Shown: positions 36,261-45,106 of the stretch, one piece after another | How the letters are laid out: each line of letters starts with the position of its first letter | How positions within the stretch are numbered: position 1 is the first letter of the stretch | Origin: Sulfurospirillum_A sp029027265 | Lineage (GTDB): Bacteria > Campylobacterota > Campylobacteria > Campylobacterales > Sulfurospirillaceae | Direction of reading: 5' to 3' | Assembly (NCBI GenBank): GCA_029027265.1 | Contig: CP093061.1 | Span: 1,550,001-1,614,000, forward strand | Length of the DNA stretch: 64,000 bases | Translations under genes and position numbers: made by a program | The notes under the pieces: model-generated | What the model was told of the DNA's origin: nothing | What the model saw: the letters and a program-made list of their open reading frames with translations, nothing else | Databases searched by the model: none

Positions 36261-36692
36261 ATGGAATGCCCAATGCCAACAGTAAACACAAATGATGACA
36301 AGATATTAAAACAGATTTTTAAAGAGTGCAAAAGCATTGCTATCATCGGTTTATCACCAGATGAGAGTAAACCTAGTAATAGAGTCGCAAAATACCTTCA
36401 AAGCGTAGGATATAAAATAATTCCAGTTTATCCAAAAGAAGACTTTATATTGGGTGAAAAAGTATACAGAAGCCTTGAAGAAATAGAAGAAAAAGTCGAT
36501 ATGGTAGATATGTTTAGAAAAGCTTCATTTGCTGATGAATTAGTAGAGATTGCCCATAAACGTGGTGATGTAAAACAATTTTGGATTCAACTTGGACTTG
36601 TAAACAATGAAGCATTTAAAAAAGCAACTCAGTATGGAATGGTTGCAGTCCAAAATAAATGCACAAAAATAGAACATGAAAGATTAAAATGA
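36261..36692 (+). CDS. CoA-binding domain protein (YccU family)
   Basis: 143 residues from the ATG at 36261, which has a strong AAAAGGAGA site; the open frame extends upstream only through IS sequence. Rossmann-type CoA-binding fold with AIIGLSPDESKPSNRVAKYL near the N-terminus, then IIPVYPK, and a VDMVDMFRKA segment. Exact role unknown; family members bind CoA or nucleotide. Overlaps the start of ilvA by four bases. Confidence 0.85.
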   Translation: MECPMPTVNTNDDKILKQIFKECKSIAIIGLSPDESKPSNRVAKYLQSVGYKIIPVYPKEDFILGEKVYRSLEEIEEKVDMVDMFRKASFADELVEIAHKRGDVKQFWIQLGLVNNEAFKKATQYGMVAVQNKCTKIEHERLK

Positions 36693-37900
36693 TAGCCTTA
36701 AGTGAAATAGTGCAAGCAAAAAGAAAAATAAGTAAAATAGTCAACAAAACACCATTTGTTTTTGCTCCAATTTTAAGTGAAAAAACAAAGACAAATGTGT
36801 ATCTAAAAAAAGAAAATTTACAAATAACAGGTGCTTATAAAATTCGTGGTGCTTACAATAAAATAACATCTTTGAGTGAAAAAGCAAGAAGTAAAGGTGT
36901 TATAGCTGCAAGTGCTGGTAACCATGCCCAAGGTGTGGGTTATAGTGCTAGAGAGTTTGACATTAAAGCAACTATTATTATGCCTGAGGCAACTCCACTT
37001 TTAAAAGTTACAGGGACTAAAGAATTAGGTGCGGAAGTTATATTACATGGGAACAACTACGATGAAGCATATGCGTATGCTCTTGAGTATGCCGAGTCAA
37101 ATGATTTGACTTTTATTCATCCTTTTGAAGATGAAAAAGTTATAGCTGGACAAGGAACTGTTGCTTTAGAAATGTTGGATGTTGTCAATGATTTAGATTT
37201 TGTAGTTGTTCCTATTGGAGGAGGAGGGCTTATTAGTGGCGTAGCAAGTGCTATTAAACAGCTTGACCCAAAGATAAAAGTTATAGGTGTTAATGCTAGT
37301 GGAGCAAATGCTATGCATGAATCTTTTAAGGCTAAAAAGGTTATTAACTCAAAAAGTGTTAGAACTATTGCAGATGGAATTGCCGTTAGAGATGTGAGTC
37401 AAAACAACTTAAACCATATACTTGAGTGTGTCGATGAAATTGTTCAAGTAGATGACGAAGAGATAGCAAATGCCATTTTGTTTTTATTAGAACGTCAAAA
37501 ACTTGTTGTTGAAGGTGGTGGTGCTGCTAGTGTAGCTGCTATTATGCATAAAAAGTTTGATTATAGTAGTAGCGACAAAATTGGTGCAATTTTAAGTGGT
37601 GGAAATATTGATGTTCAAATGCTTTCTGTTATTATAGAAAAAGGTTTAATAAAATCACATAGAAAAATGAAACTTCTTATTACTCTCATAGATAAACCCG
37701 GTGCTTTGATGAATCTTACAGATACGCTAAGAGTTGCAAATGCAAACATAATAGAGATAGATTATGATAGAACATCAACAAAACTCTCTTATGGTGATGC
37801 AAAAATCACTATAGTTTTAGAGACAAAAGGGTTAAATCACCAAGAAAACATAATGAAAATGCTAAAAAATAGTGGTTATGAGGCACAAATAGAAGTTTAG
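36689..37900 (+). CDS. ilvA: Threonine dehydratase IlvA
   Basis: PLP enzyme converting threonine to 2-oxobutyrate, first step of isoleucine synthesis, or threonine breakdown. 403 residues: PLP lysine K51 in ITGAYKIRGAYNK, the SAGNHAQGV loop, GGGGLISGVASA phosphate-binding loop, and a C-terminal ACT-like regulatory domain (about 325-400, LLITLIDKPGALMNLTDTL). The single short ACT domain resembles the TdcB/second-type enzymes. Start ATG overlaps the stop of the CoA-binding gene (ATGA). Confidence 0.92.
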   Translation: MIALSEIVQAKRKISKIVNKTPFVFAPILSEKTKTNVYLKKENLQITGAYKIRGAYNKITSLSEKARSKGVIAASAGNHAQGVGYSAREFDIKATIIMPEATPLLKVTGTKELGAEVILHGNNYDEAYAYALEYAESNDLTFIHPFEDEKVIAGQGTVALEMLDVVNDLDFVVVPIGGGGLISGVASAIKQLDPKIKVIGVNASGANAMHESFKAKKVINSKSVRTIADGIAVRDVSQNNLNHILECVDEIVQVDDEEIANAILFLLERQKLVVEGGGAASVAAIMHKKFDYSSSDKIGAILSGGNIDVQMLSVIIEKGLIKSHRKMKLLITLIDKPGALMNLTDTLRVANANIIEIDYDRTSTKLSYGDAKITIVLETKGLNHQENIMKMLKNSGYEAQIEV

Positions 37901-37968
37901 TGAAATAAATTAACAAAAAGTTTGCCAAATTTTGATACAATAGTTTATAGTAAAAACAAAGGTTTTAT

Positions 37969-39528
37969 TTGATGTTTATAAATGATAGTAAAATGAAATT
38001 TGTTAACAAAGCAAAAGATACATCTTCTGATACTTGGAAGATTCTTATAGTCGACGACGAAGAGGGTGTACATACCATAACCAAAACCGTACTTAGTGGT
38101 TTTGTTTTTGAAGGTGCTACTCTTCATTTCATAAGTGCATATAGTGCTCTTGAAGCTCAAAAAATTATGATGGATGTTGATGACATTGCTCTTATTCTTC
38201 TTGATGTTGTTATGGAAGAAGATGACTCTGGACTAAAATTTGTTCAATTTGTAAGAGAAGATATAAAAAATGATATGGTTAGAATAGTTCTTAGAACAGG
38301 TCAACCAGGACAAGCACCAGAACGTGATGTTATTATAAGATACGATATTAATGACTATAAAGAAAAAACAGAATTAACTTCAGATAAACTTTTTACTACT
38401 ATTATTGCTTCTGTAAGAAACTATCGTGACCTTAAGGCAATAGAAGAAAAGAAAAACATTATAGAACAAAATAGAATAGGGCTAAAAAATATTATTAATG
38501 CTTCAGCAAATCTTTTTGAAATGCACTCTTTAAAAGAGTTTGCAAATGGTGTTTTAATGCAACTAATCTCTCTTTTAAAACTAAACAATAATGCTATGTA
38601 CATAAAAAGTGATGGTTTTACAGCAGCTAAAGATGAAAAAAGTAACAAATGCATGTTCTTAGCAGGAACTGGTAAGTACAGTGAAGAAAATAGAATGTCA
38701 AATGATTGTCATGAGTTTGATGAAAAGACAATAAAACTTTTAGAGTTAGCTGAAAAAAACAGAGAAAGCTATTTTGATGGTGATAATTTTGTTGGTTATT
38801 ATGAAACACATAATGGAAAGAAAAACTTTTTGTATATGAATGGTTGCGAAAGTCTAAGCGAAGATGATAGAAGATTAATTCATATTTTTTCTTCAAATGT
38901 TTCAATTGCCTTTGAAAACATATATTTAGATAAAGAAGTAGCAGAAACTCAAGCAGAGATTATTTACACTCTTGGTGAGGTAATGGAAAATCGTTCAAAA
39001 GAGACTGCAAGTCATGTTAAAAGAGTTGCACAGTACACTTACCTTTTAGCAAATAAATATGAATTAGATGAGGAAGAGGCATTTACTCTAAAAAGTGCAT
39101 CTCCATTACATGATATTGGTAAAATTGGTATTCAAGATTCTATTTTACTAAAATCTGGAAAACTTACAGATGAAGAGTTTGTAATTATGAAAACTCATGC
39201 TCAAATTGGTTATGATATACTTAAAAAATCAACACGCTCTATTTTAAGAGCCGCTGCTATAGTTGCACATGAACACCATGAAAAATATAATGGTTCTGGT
39301 TATCCAAATGGAAAAAAAGGTACTGATATACATATATATGGTCGCTTGGTTGCAATCGCAGATGTTTTTGATGCTTTAACACATAAAAGAGTTTATAAAA
39401 AAGCATGGTCTTTTGAAGATGCTGTTGCATATCTGATTAATGAAAAAAATAAACATTTTGATCCTAATCTTGTAAATCTGTTTATTAATAATTTAGATGA
39501 AGTAAGAAAAATATACGCTATAAAGTAA
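37969..39528 (+). CDS. Response regulator with HD-GYP c-di-GMP phosphodiesterase domain
   Basis: 519 residues: receiver domain (about 24-150) with D79 (LILLDVVMEEDDSG) as phosphorylation site, a DUF3369-like middle region (170-320), and an HD-GYP domain (330-500). The metal site HD is H381-D382 in LHDIGKIGI, and the second signature is EHHEKYNGSGYP (GYP present). It should hydrolyse c-di-GMP when activated. No kinase gene lies next to it. The 3' end overlaps the convergent MoeB-like gene by 11 bases. Confidence 0.93.
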   Translation: MMFINDSKMKFVNKAKDTSSDTWKILIVDDEEGVHTITKTVLSGFVFEGATLHFISAYSALEAQKIMMDVDDIALILLDVVMEEDDSGLKFVQFVREDIKNDMVRIVLRTGQPGQAPERDVIIRYDINDYKEKTELTSDKLFTTIIASVRNYRDLKAIEEKKNIIEQNRIGLKNIINASANLFEMHSLKEFANGVLMQLISLLKLNNNAMYIKSDGFTAAKDEKSNKCMFLAGTGKYSEENRMSNDCHEFDEKTIKLLELAEKNRESYFDGDNFVGYYETHNGKKNFLYMNGCESLSEDDRRLIHIFSSNVSIAFENIYLDKEVAETQAEIIYTLGEVMENRSKETASHVKRVAQYTYLLANKYELDEEEAFTLKSASPLHDIGKIGIQDSILLKSGKLTDEEFVIMKTHAQIGYDILKKSTRSILRAAAIVAHEHHEKYNGSGYPNGKKGTDIHIYGRLVAIADVFDALTHKRVYKKAWSFEDAVAYLINEKNKHFDPNLVNLFINNLDEVRKIYAIK

Positions 39529-40315
39529 TAAATTCATTCTCCAATAAATTCGTCATAAGTATATTATCTTTTAAAGTATTCCCCATCTTTAAAATTGTTT
39601 TAATAACTTCAGCACTCTGGATAGAAGCTGCAAAAGTAACTGAAAAAGATGGATTTCCAACACTCTTTTCTATACCAGAACCACTATATCTATATAAATT
39701 TTCAAGTGTATTACATGTAGTAAATTGTCCCGTCATTCCTGCTATGGCTCCATGAACAAAAATAATATTTCTCTCTTTACATGTAAATGATAAATCTAGC
39801 TTTGTTTGTGGATTGTCTAAAGCATCTACCACTACATTACTATTTTTTATCAAATCCATATCCATAAATGGGTTAAACTTTTTTATAAAAGCCTCTACAT
39901 GTAGAGCGGGATTTATAAGTTCTAACGCTTCTTTAATCACTAAAACTTTTTCTTTACCTAAGTTATTGTAGTTTGAAAAATTTTGCCTATTCAAATTATG
40001 TTCTTCAAAAATATCAAAATCAAAAAGAGCAAGATTTCCCACTCCAATACGAGTAAGTATTTCAGCAATATGTCCACCTAATCCACCACAGCCAACTATA
40101 GAAACATGAGAATTGAGAAGTTTTAGTTGATTTTCTACAGATATAGTTGATTGATTTCTTTTGTATCTGAGTGGAGTCACACCAATTTTTAATGCAATGT
40201 TTTCTATTTCTTGAAAAGTTAAACCATACTCATCAACTGCTTTTTTTTCTGCAATAATAGGTAAAAAATTTTCATCTGAATTATCTTTTAAAAATTCTTC
40301 TATATTTTTTTTCAT
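39518..40315 (-). CDS. MoeB/ThiF-family adenylyltransferase
   Basis: 265 residues with the E1-like nucleotide-binding fold: VGCGGLGGHIAEILTRIG, then LFDFDIFEEHNLNRQNF and VVDALDNPQTK. It adenylates the C-terminal glycine of a ubiquitin-like sulfur carrier, here surely the MoaD-like protein encoded just upstream (40351-40587). The C-x2-C zinc pairs of typical MoeB are not visible, as in shorter HesA-type enzymes. Third gene of the aldehyde oxidoreductase cassette. Confidence 0.87.
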   Translation of the reverse strand: MKKNIEEFLKDNSDENFLPIIAEKKAVDEYGLTFQEIENIALKIGVTPLRYKRNQSTISVENQLKLLNSHVSIVGCGGLGGHIAEILTRIGVGNLALFDFDIFEEHNLNRQNFSNYNNLGKEKVLVIKEALELINPALHVEAFIKKFNPFMDMDLIKNSNVVVDALDNPQTKLDLSFTCKERNIIFVHGAIAGMTGQFTTCNTLENLYRYSGSGIEKSVGNPSFSVTFAASIQSAEVIKTILKMGNTLKDNILMTNLLENEFITL

Positions 40316-40332
40316 TTATAACTTTCTATGAC

Positions 40333-40369
40333 AAAAATTAGAGGAGATGCTTAACCTCCTCCAATTTTT
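40333..40369. terminator. Hairpin between MoaD-like and MoeB-like genes
   Basis: AAAAATTAGAGGAG (40333-40346) faces CTCCTCCAATTTTT (40356-40369), pairing at 13 of 14 positions around a nine-base loop that includes the MoaD stop codon. Read on the minus strand the stem ends in a T run, so it can act as a terminator or attenuator ahead of the MoeB-like gene. Confidence 0.6.
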
Positions 40370-40587
40370 GGGAAGAGGGCAAGTGTATCACCCTCTTGTA
40401 AAACATACTCTTCTTTTGCATGTTTTGAGTTTACCATCAAAACACCAAGTGGAAGATTATGTTCTGTAATCCCTAATTCATCTATTATATCTTGAGGAGT
40501 TGTACCACTTTTATAAACTCTTTGCTCAACCTTAAATCGTCCATCTCTATACTGTGCAAACAGTTTTAAAGTGATATTTATACTCAT
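40351..40587 (-). CDS. MoaD-like ubiquitin-fold sulfur carrier
   Basis: 78 residues ending IGGG; the C-terminal diglycine is the site of thiocarboxylation in MoaD/ThiS proteins. The ubiquitin-like pattern (NITLKLFAQYRDGRF, later EEYVLQEGDTLALFPK) is clear. Its start overlaps the AOR stop by one base. It probably supplies sulfur to the pterin of the tungsten enzyme upstream, as in archaeal and bacterial AOR operons. Confidence 0.9.
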   Translation of the reverse strand: MSINITLKLFAQYRDGRFKVEQRVYKSGTTPQDIIDELGITEHNLPLGVLMVNSKHAKEEYVLQEGDTLALFPKIGGG

Positions 40588-42323
40588 CAGAAGTTCCAGA
40601 ACTCATCTATTTCTTCATTTGTAAAATCCCATTTTACATTATGAGGAGGAAGAGCTTCATACTTCATAAACTCGGGCATTCTATCATCTGCACTTGTTAA
40701 ACCAGCTTTTTGATTAAATGCTCTCTCAATTTTAAGAATTTTCTTACCTAAACTCATAACATCATCTATGCTTAGTGATATACCAAACCTAGAATTCAGC
40801 ATATCAACTAATGCAGGCAAACATACTGGATCATCAAGAATAGGGAAGGCTACAAATATACACATACCAGTGCTATCAATTGCAGCTGAAGCAATCTGAA
40901 GATTACGAGAAAGCTCAACTTGTCCATCTTTTTTAAGCGGATCTATTTGCCCACCAGTATTTAGAAGATTAGTTGCAACAGCATATCCTGCTGTATGGTC
41001 GGCTCCCATAGGAGTTGTTGCATAAGTGATGCCCTGACCTTTAACAGCTCTAGGTTCATATGCAGGTATTGCTTGATTTTTAACTACAGGTACTCTTACT
41101 AAACCATAAAGCTTCCCAAGATTTCCAGTTCCAGAACCCAAAACTCGTCCTAAAGGAGTTCCATTTGCTACTTCGTCTTTAATTAGTCTATAAGCTTCTT
41201 TCCCATCACCAAATTCTATTAAGCCAGCATCAACAGCAAGTCCAAGACAAACACCCATTTCAATAGCATCTACTCCTAAATCATCCATTAAGGCATCAAT
41301 CTCGGCAATCAAATCTAAGTCATTTATGCCAAGGTTTGCACCAAATGCCCAAATCATCTCATACTCAAACCCAGATGCTAGGTAATTACCCTCTTTATCA
41401 TTGTAAGTTTGTGAACACTGTATTACACAGCCTGCATGACAACCATGTGTTGTACTTCCACCTCTTTCTTTGATATTTTCAGCCATAGTCTCACCACAGA
41501 TTGCTTCTGCATTTTCTGAGGTACCAGATCTAAAGTTTCTACTTGGTAATCCACCGGCTTCATTTACAATATTTACTAGCACGTTCGTACCAAAAGCAGG
41601 TAAGCCTTCACCACTTATTGGATTTTCTTGTAATGCCTTTGTAAATACTTTACTTGCAGCTTTAAACTTAGCAGAATCTTCATATGTAACTTCTTTGTAG
41701 TTTTCAGCATCTACTGTAATACATTTTATTTTTTTAGAACCCATAACGGCACCAAGTCCACCACGACCATGGCTTCTAAGCTTACCTTTAGGATCTCTTA
41801 CTGAGATGTTTGAAACTAGCATCTTCATCTCACCTGGACGACCAATGGTCATAACAGCTACTTTTTTATTGTACTTTTCTTCCATTGCATCAAGTACAAA
41901 AAAGTTATCTTTACCAACTAATTCAGGAACTTTAACAATTTCTACTTTATCTCGTGATACGTGCATATGATAAAAAGTAGAATCATCTTCAGGAATGCCT
42001 TCAATAATAAGAGCTTTTACACCAAGTTTTGCCAAGATACCAGCTATGGTACCACCAACATTACTCTCTTTAATTCCACCCGTAAGAGGGCTTTTTGCAC
42101 CAAGTGAGCTTCTGCCACTGTTTGCTGCACTTGTTCCTGAGAGTAATCCTGGAGCAAATACCATTTTGTTATTTGGTCCAAGAGGATGACACTCAGGGTC
42201 AACTTCAGCTGCTACTATAGTAGAAGTTAAACCTCTACCACCAAGTCCCATCCATTCACTTGGAACATCTTCAATCTTAAAACTCAAATCATTCATATTG
42301 ATGCGATATATTTTATCTGCCAT
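40587..42323 (-). CDS. Tungsten-containing aldehyde ferredoxin oxidoreductase (AOR)
   Basis: 578 residues; oxidises aldehydes to carboxylic acids with ferredoxin, or runs in reverse. N-terminal domain YRINMNDLSFKIEDVP with GGRGL and LLSGTSAANSGRSSLGAKSPLTGG is typical. The [4Fe-4S] ligands are C-x3-C-x3-C in HGCHAGCVIQCSQTY plus a late Cys in DSTGMCIFVAFP. Ribosome site AAGGAGA before the ATG. Heads an operon with a MoaD-like and a MoeB-like gene. In this phylum AOR is not universal, so it may be acquired. Confidence 0.93.
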   Translation of the reverse strand: MADKIYRINMNDLSFKIEDVPSEWMGLGGRGLTSTIVAAEVDPECHPLGPNNKMVFAPGLLSGTSAANSGRSSLGAKSPLTGGIKESNVGGTIAGILAKLGVKALIIEGIPEDDSTFYHMHVSRDKVEIVKVPELVGKDNFFVLDAMEEKYNKKVAVMTIGRPGEMKMLVSNISVRDPKGKLRSHGRGGLGAVMGSKKIKCITVDAENYKEVTYEDSAKFKAASKVFTKALQENPISGEGLPAFGTNVLVNIVNEAGGLPSRNFRSGTSENAEAICGETMAENIKERGGSTTHGCHAGCVIQCSQTYNDKEGNYLASGFEYEMIWAFGANLGINDLDLIAEIDALMDDLGVDAIEMGVCLGLAVDAGLIEFGDGKEAYRLIKDEVANGTPLGRVLGSGTGNLGKLYGLVRVPVVKNQAIPAYEPRAVKGQGITYATTPMGADHTAGYAVATNLLNTGGQIDPLKKDGQVELSRNLQIASAAIDSTGMCIFVAFPILDDPVCLPALVDMLNSRFGISLSIDDVMSLGKKILKIERAFNQKAGLTSADDRMPEFMKYEALPPHNVKWDFTNEEIDEFWNF

Positions 42324-42489
42324 TACTTCTCCTTAATTATAATACTACCTATAGGATAAACCAAGTTTCGTTAATATTCAATCAAAGAGTTTTGTATTAT
42401 ATATATGCAATTTTAGCATATCCCTTTTTACTCAATATATTAAGACTAAAATAGTATCTTTTTAAAATAAAAACAAGCAACTCTATCAA

Positions 42490-43430
42490 ACAGTAGGCAC
42501 ATCTGATTCATACAAAGGAACAAAAGATGGCTAGTAAAAAGGGATGAAAGAATTTAAACTACGCCAAGAGCTGCAAACAATTAAAGATAAACGAAGAAGA
42601 CAGGCACAACAGCACAAGATAGATACAGTGCTAATGATAACAATAATGGCTACAATGAGTGGCTATCAAGGATACAGAGCGATAGGTGATTTTGCAAAAA
42701 GGTATAAAACACAAATAGTTAAATACCTAGAGCTGGAAAAATAAAAAGTACCTGCTTACGCAACAATAAGGCGTGTTCTAATGGAGATAGAGCATAAGAC
42801 GTTTGAAAAGATATTTATGAGATGGATGAAGTCTTATATGAAGAGAAGTAAATCACAATGGATAGCAATAGATGGTAAAGCTATAAAAGGGACTAAACAA
42901 AAAGAAGAAGATAAGAAATTAGCCCAGCTTGTTTCATTTTTTACCAGTGATTCTAAAGAGATACTTATTGCAAGAAAGACAGCATCAAAAAGTAAATCGT
43001 AATAGATTCGAAGTACGTGAGATAGAAGTCTATGACGATTTTTATAATATTAATAAAAATAAGTTTAATGGTATAGAAGAAATTGTCAAAGTAACTCGTT
43101 CAACTTATTGAAAAAATAGTGATAAATTTTCTCAAGAAACATCTTTTTATATTTCAAGTAAAAAAATGTCAGCAAAAAAGTATAACTATGGTATTAGAGC
43201 TCACTGGGGTGTTGAGAGTATGCATTACATAAAAGATGTAACCTTTGGTGAAGATGCCTCTTTAATACGTACTGGTAACGCTCCAACTAATTTTTCTATT
43301 ATTAGAAACATAGCTATGAACGTATTAAGAAGAACAAACTACATCACTTTTCCTCAAGCTATTCCTATGATTGGTGGGAATAGCAAAAAATTATGTTGTT
43401 TGTTAGAATGAATTAGCCGTGTAATAGTTC
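42490..43430 (+). mobile_element. Degenerate ISAs1-family element
   Basis: Pieces of a DDE_Tnp_ISAs1 transposase in order: 42544-42744 (MKEFKLRQELQTIKDKRRRQ), stop, 42781-43002 (WIAIDGKAIKGTKQKEEDK, with the first Asp), an internal deletion and stop pair near 43000, 43013-43108 (REIEVYDDFYNINKNKF), stop, 43166-43411 (YGIRAHWGVESMHYIKDVTFGEDA with the Glu, to the C-terminus). At least three stops and a deletion show it is dead. Confidence 0.88.
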
Positions 43431-43510
43431 ATTGTTATAGAGATAATGAGAATAATATATGCTAGAAAGTCAACCAAACAAAAAACAAATCAATATAGGG
43501 AGTATTTATC

Positions 43511-43720
43511 ATGAGAAAAGAATATGACTTTAGTAATTCAATAAAAAATCCACATGCTAAAAAAGTAAAAAAAGAAATTTCAATAAAAATTGAGAATGAT
43601 ACAATTGATTATTTTAAAGAGTTAGCTCGTAAAGTTGGAATTTCATATCAAAACTTAATGAACTCATATTTAACTGACTGTGTAGTCAAGCATGTAAAAC
43701 CTAAGTTGAAGTGGGCATAA
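43511..43720 (+). CDS. Orphan BrnA/CopG-like antitoxin
   Basis: 69 residues: YDFSNSIKNPHAKKVKKEISIKI, then NDTIDYFKELARKVGISYQNLMNSYLTDCV, the pattern of BrnA-type ribbon-helix-helix antitoxins. The usual BrnT toxin gene upstream is absent; the 100 bases before it hold no gene and then come the ISAs1 remains, which may have removed the partner. AGGGAG lies before the start. Confidence 0.75.
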   Translation: MRKEYDFSNSIKNPHAKKVKKEISIKIENDTIDYFKELARKVGISYQNLMNSYLTDCVVKHVKPKLKWA

Positions 43721-43746
43721 AAATAGATATATAACAAATTAGAGGA

Positions 43747-43763
43747 AGAGGGATTAACCCTCT
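43747..43763 (-). terminator. Hairpin at the end of cysK
   Basis: AGAGGG and CCCTCT pair around a five-base loop, immediately beyond the cysK stop codon. The following bases are pyrimidine-rich but contain no long T run. Confidence 0.45.
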
Positions 43764-44682
43764 ACTCGTATAGTCCGCTACTTAAATATCTTTCACCCGT
43801 ATCACAAAGAATAGTTACAATGACTTTACCTTTAAATTCAGGTCTTGAAGCTATTAGTTTTGAAGCATATGTGTTTGCTCCGCTTGAGATTCCTACTAAA
43901 AGTCCCTCTTTATTTGCTAATGCTCTTGATGTTTCAACTGCATCTTCATAGCTAACTTGAAGAACTTCATCAAAAACATTTGTATCAAGAACACCAGGTA
44001 CAAAACCAGCTCCTATACCTTGAATTTTGTGAGGTCCAGGTTTTCCACCACTAAGAACTGGAGAAAGATCAGGTTCAACTGCAATTATTTTTATGTTAGG
44101 ATTTTTCTTTTTTAAAAAACTTCCAACACCCATTATAGTTCCACCAGTTCCAACTGCTGCAATGAAAATATCTATTTCACCGTTCGTATCAGCCCAAATT
44201 TCTTCGGCTGTTGTTTCTACATGTATAGCTGGATTTGCACCGTTGTCAAACTGTTGAGGCACAAAAGAGTTTGGAGTCTCTGCTGAGAGTTCTTTTGCTT
44301 TTTCAACTGCACCTTTCATACCAAACTGAGGTTCAGTAAGCACAAGCTCAGCTCCTAAAGCACTTAGAAGTTTACGTCTTTCTAAACTCATTGAACTTGG
44401 CATTGTTAGTATGAGTTTTATTCCATAACTAGCACAAACTGCAGCAAGTCCTATACCAGTGTTTCCACTTGTTGGCTCGATGATAATGCTTTCTTTTGTG
44501 ATAAGTTTTTTCTCTAAAGCATCTTTAATCATGCTGTAACCAATACGGTCTTTAACAGAGTGTGTAGGGTTTAAAAACTCACATTTACCTAGTATGGTTG
44601 AGCCTGTCTCATCCGATGCTTGATTTAGTCTCACTAATGGTGTGTTACCAATAAGTCCTGTTACATTTTGTGCATATTTCAT
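43762..44682 (-). CDS. cysK: Cysteine synthase CysK
   Basis: PLP enzyme combining O-acetylserine and sulfide to cysteine. 306 residues; PLP lysine K44 (NPTHSVKDRIG), substrate loop EPTSGNTGIGLA, phosphate loop GTGGTIMG and C-terminal SSGAN. It lies third in the metY-rrf2-cysK operon, ten bases after the regulator gene. Confidence 0.95.
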   Translation of the reverse strand: MKYAQNVTGLIGNTPLVRLNQASDETGSTILGKCEFLNPTHSVKDRIGYSMIKDALEKKLITKESIIIEPTSGNTGIGLAAVCASYGIKLILTMPSSMSLERRKLLSALGAELVLTEPQFGMKGAVEKAKELSAETPNSFVPQQFDNGANPAIHVETTAEEIWADTNGEIDIFIAAVGTGGTIMGVGSFLKKKNPNIKIIAVEPDLSPVLSGGKPGPHKIQGIGAGFVPGVLDTNVFDEVLQVSYEDAVETSRALANKEGLLVGISSGANTYASKLIASRPEFKGKVIVTILCDTGERYLSSGLYE

Positions 44683-44692
44683 AATGTTTTCC

Positions 44693-45106
44693 TTAAATAC
44701 TATAGTTTAATTGATTTGTTAATTTATTTTGATAATCTTGAAGTTCATTCAAAGATATATCAAAAAGACCTTGTAATTTCTTGTTATTCTCTTTATAAAA
44801 AAGTTCCAATACTGGATTGTCAACTTCTTGTCCAGTAATACTAAGATTTCCTTCAAGTGCAATCAATATATCTTTTACAAGTATATCATCTGCATTTCGT
44901 GCCAAGAAGTACCCACCATGAGCACCTCTAACACTTTTAACTAACTCAGCACGTCTCAAAATCACCAATAGTTGCTCTAAGTAGTTTTGAGGGATTTTAG
45001 CTCTCTGCGAAATCTCTTTTATCTGTGTAGGTTTTTCACTTTTTATCAAAGATAGCTCATACATGGCACTAAGACCATATATCCCTTTGGTTGATATAAG
45101 AGCCAT
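44693..45106 (-). CDS. Rrf2-family transcription regulator
   Basis: 137 residues with an N-terminal winged helix (KGIYGLSAMYELSLIKSEKP, then IPQNYLEQLLVILRRAELVKSVRGAHGGYFLAR). No cluster of three cysteines as in IscR, so it does not look like an Fe-S sensor; it resembles CymR-type regulators that sense cysteine status through cysteine synthase. Its place between metY and cysK (one-base TAATG overlap with metY) fits control of sulfur assimilation. Confidence 0.9.
   Translation of the reverse strand: MALISTKGIYGLSAMYELSLIKSEKPTQIKEISQRAKIPQNYLEQLLVILRRAELVKSVRGAHGGYFLARNADDILVKDILIALEGNLSITGQEVDNPVLELFYKENNKKLQGLFDISLNELQDYQNKLTNQLNYSI

Noticed and set aside
40333..40369. Hairpin taken as an attachment site or IS end
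   Set aside because: Position at a stop codon and T run on the coding strand fit a terminator or attenuator better; no second copy seen.
42324..42489. Possible Moco/tungsten riboswitch before AOR
   Set aside because: The leader is short and AT-rich with no conserved helices visible; only a ribosome site can be supported.
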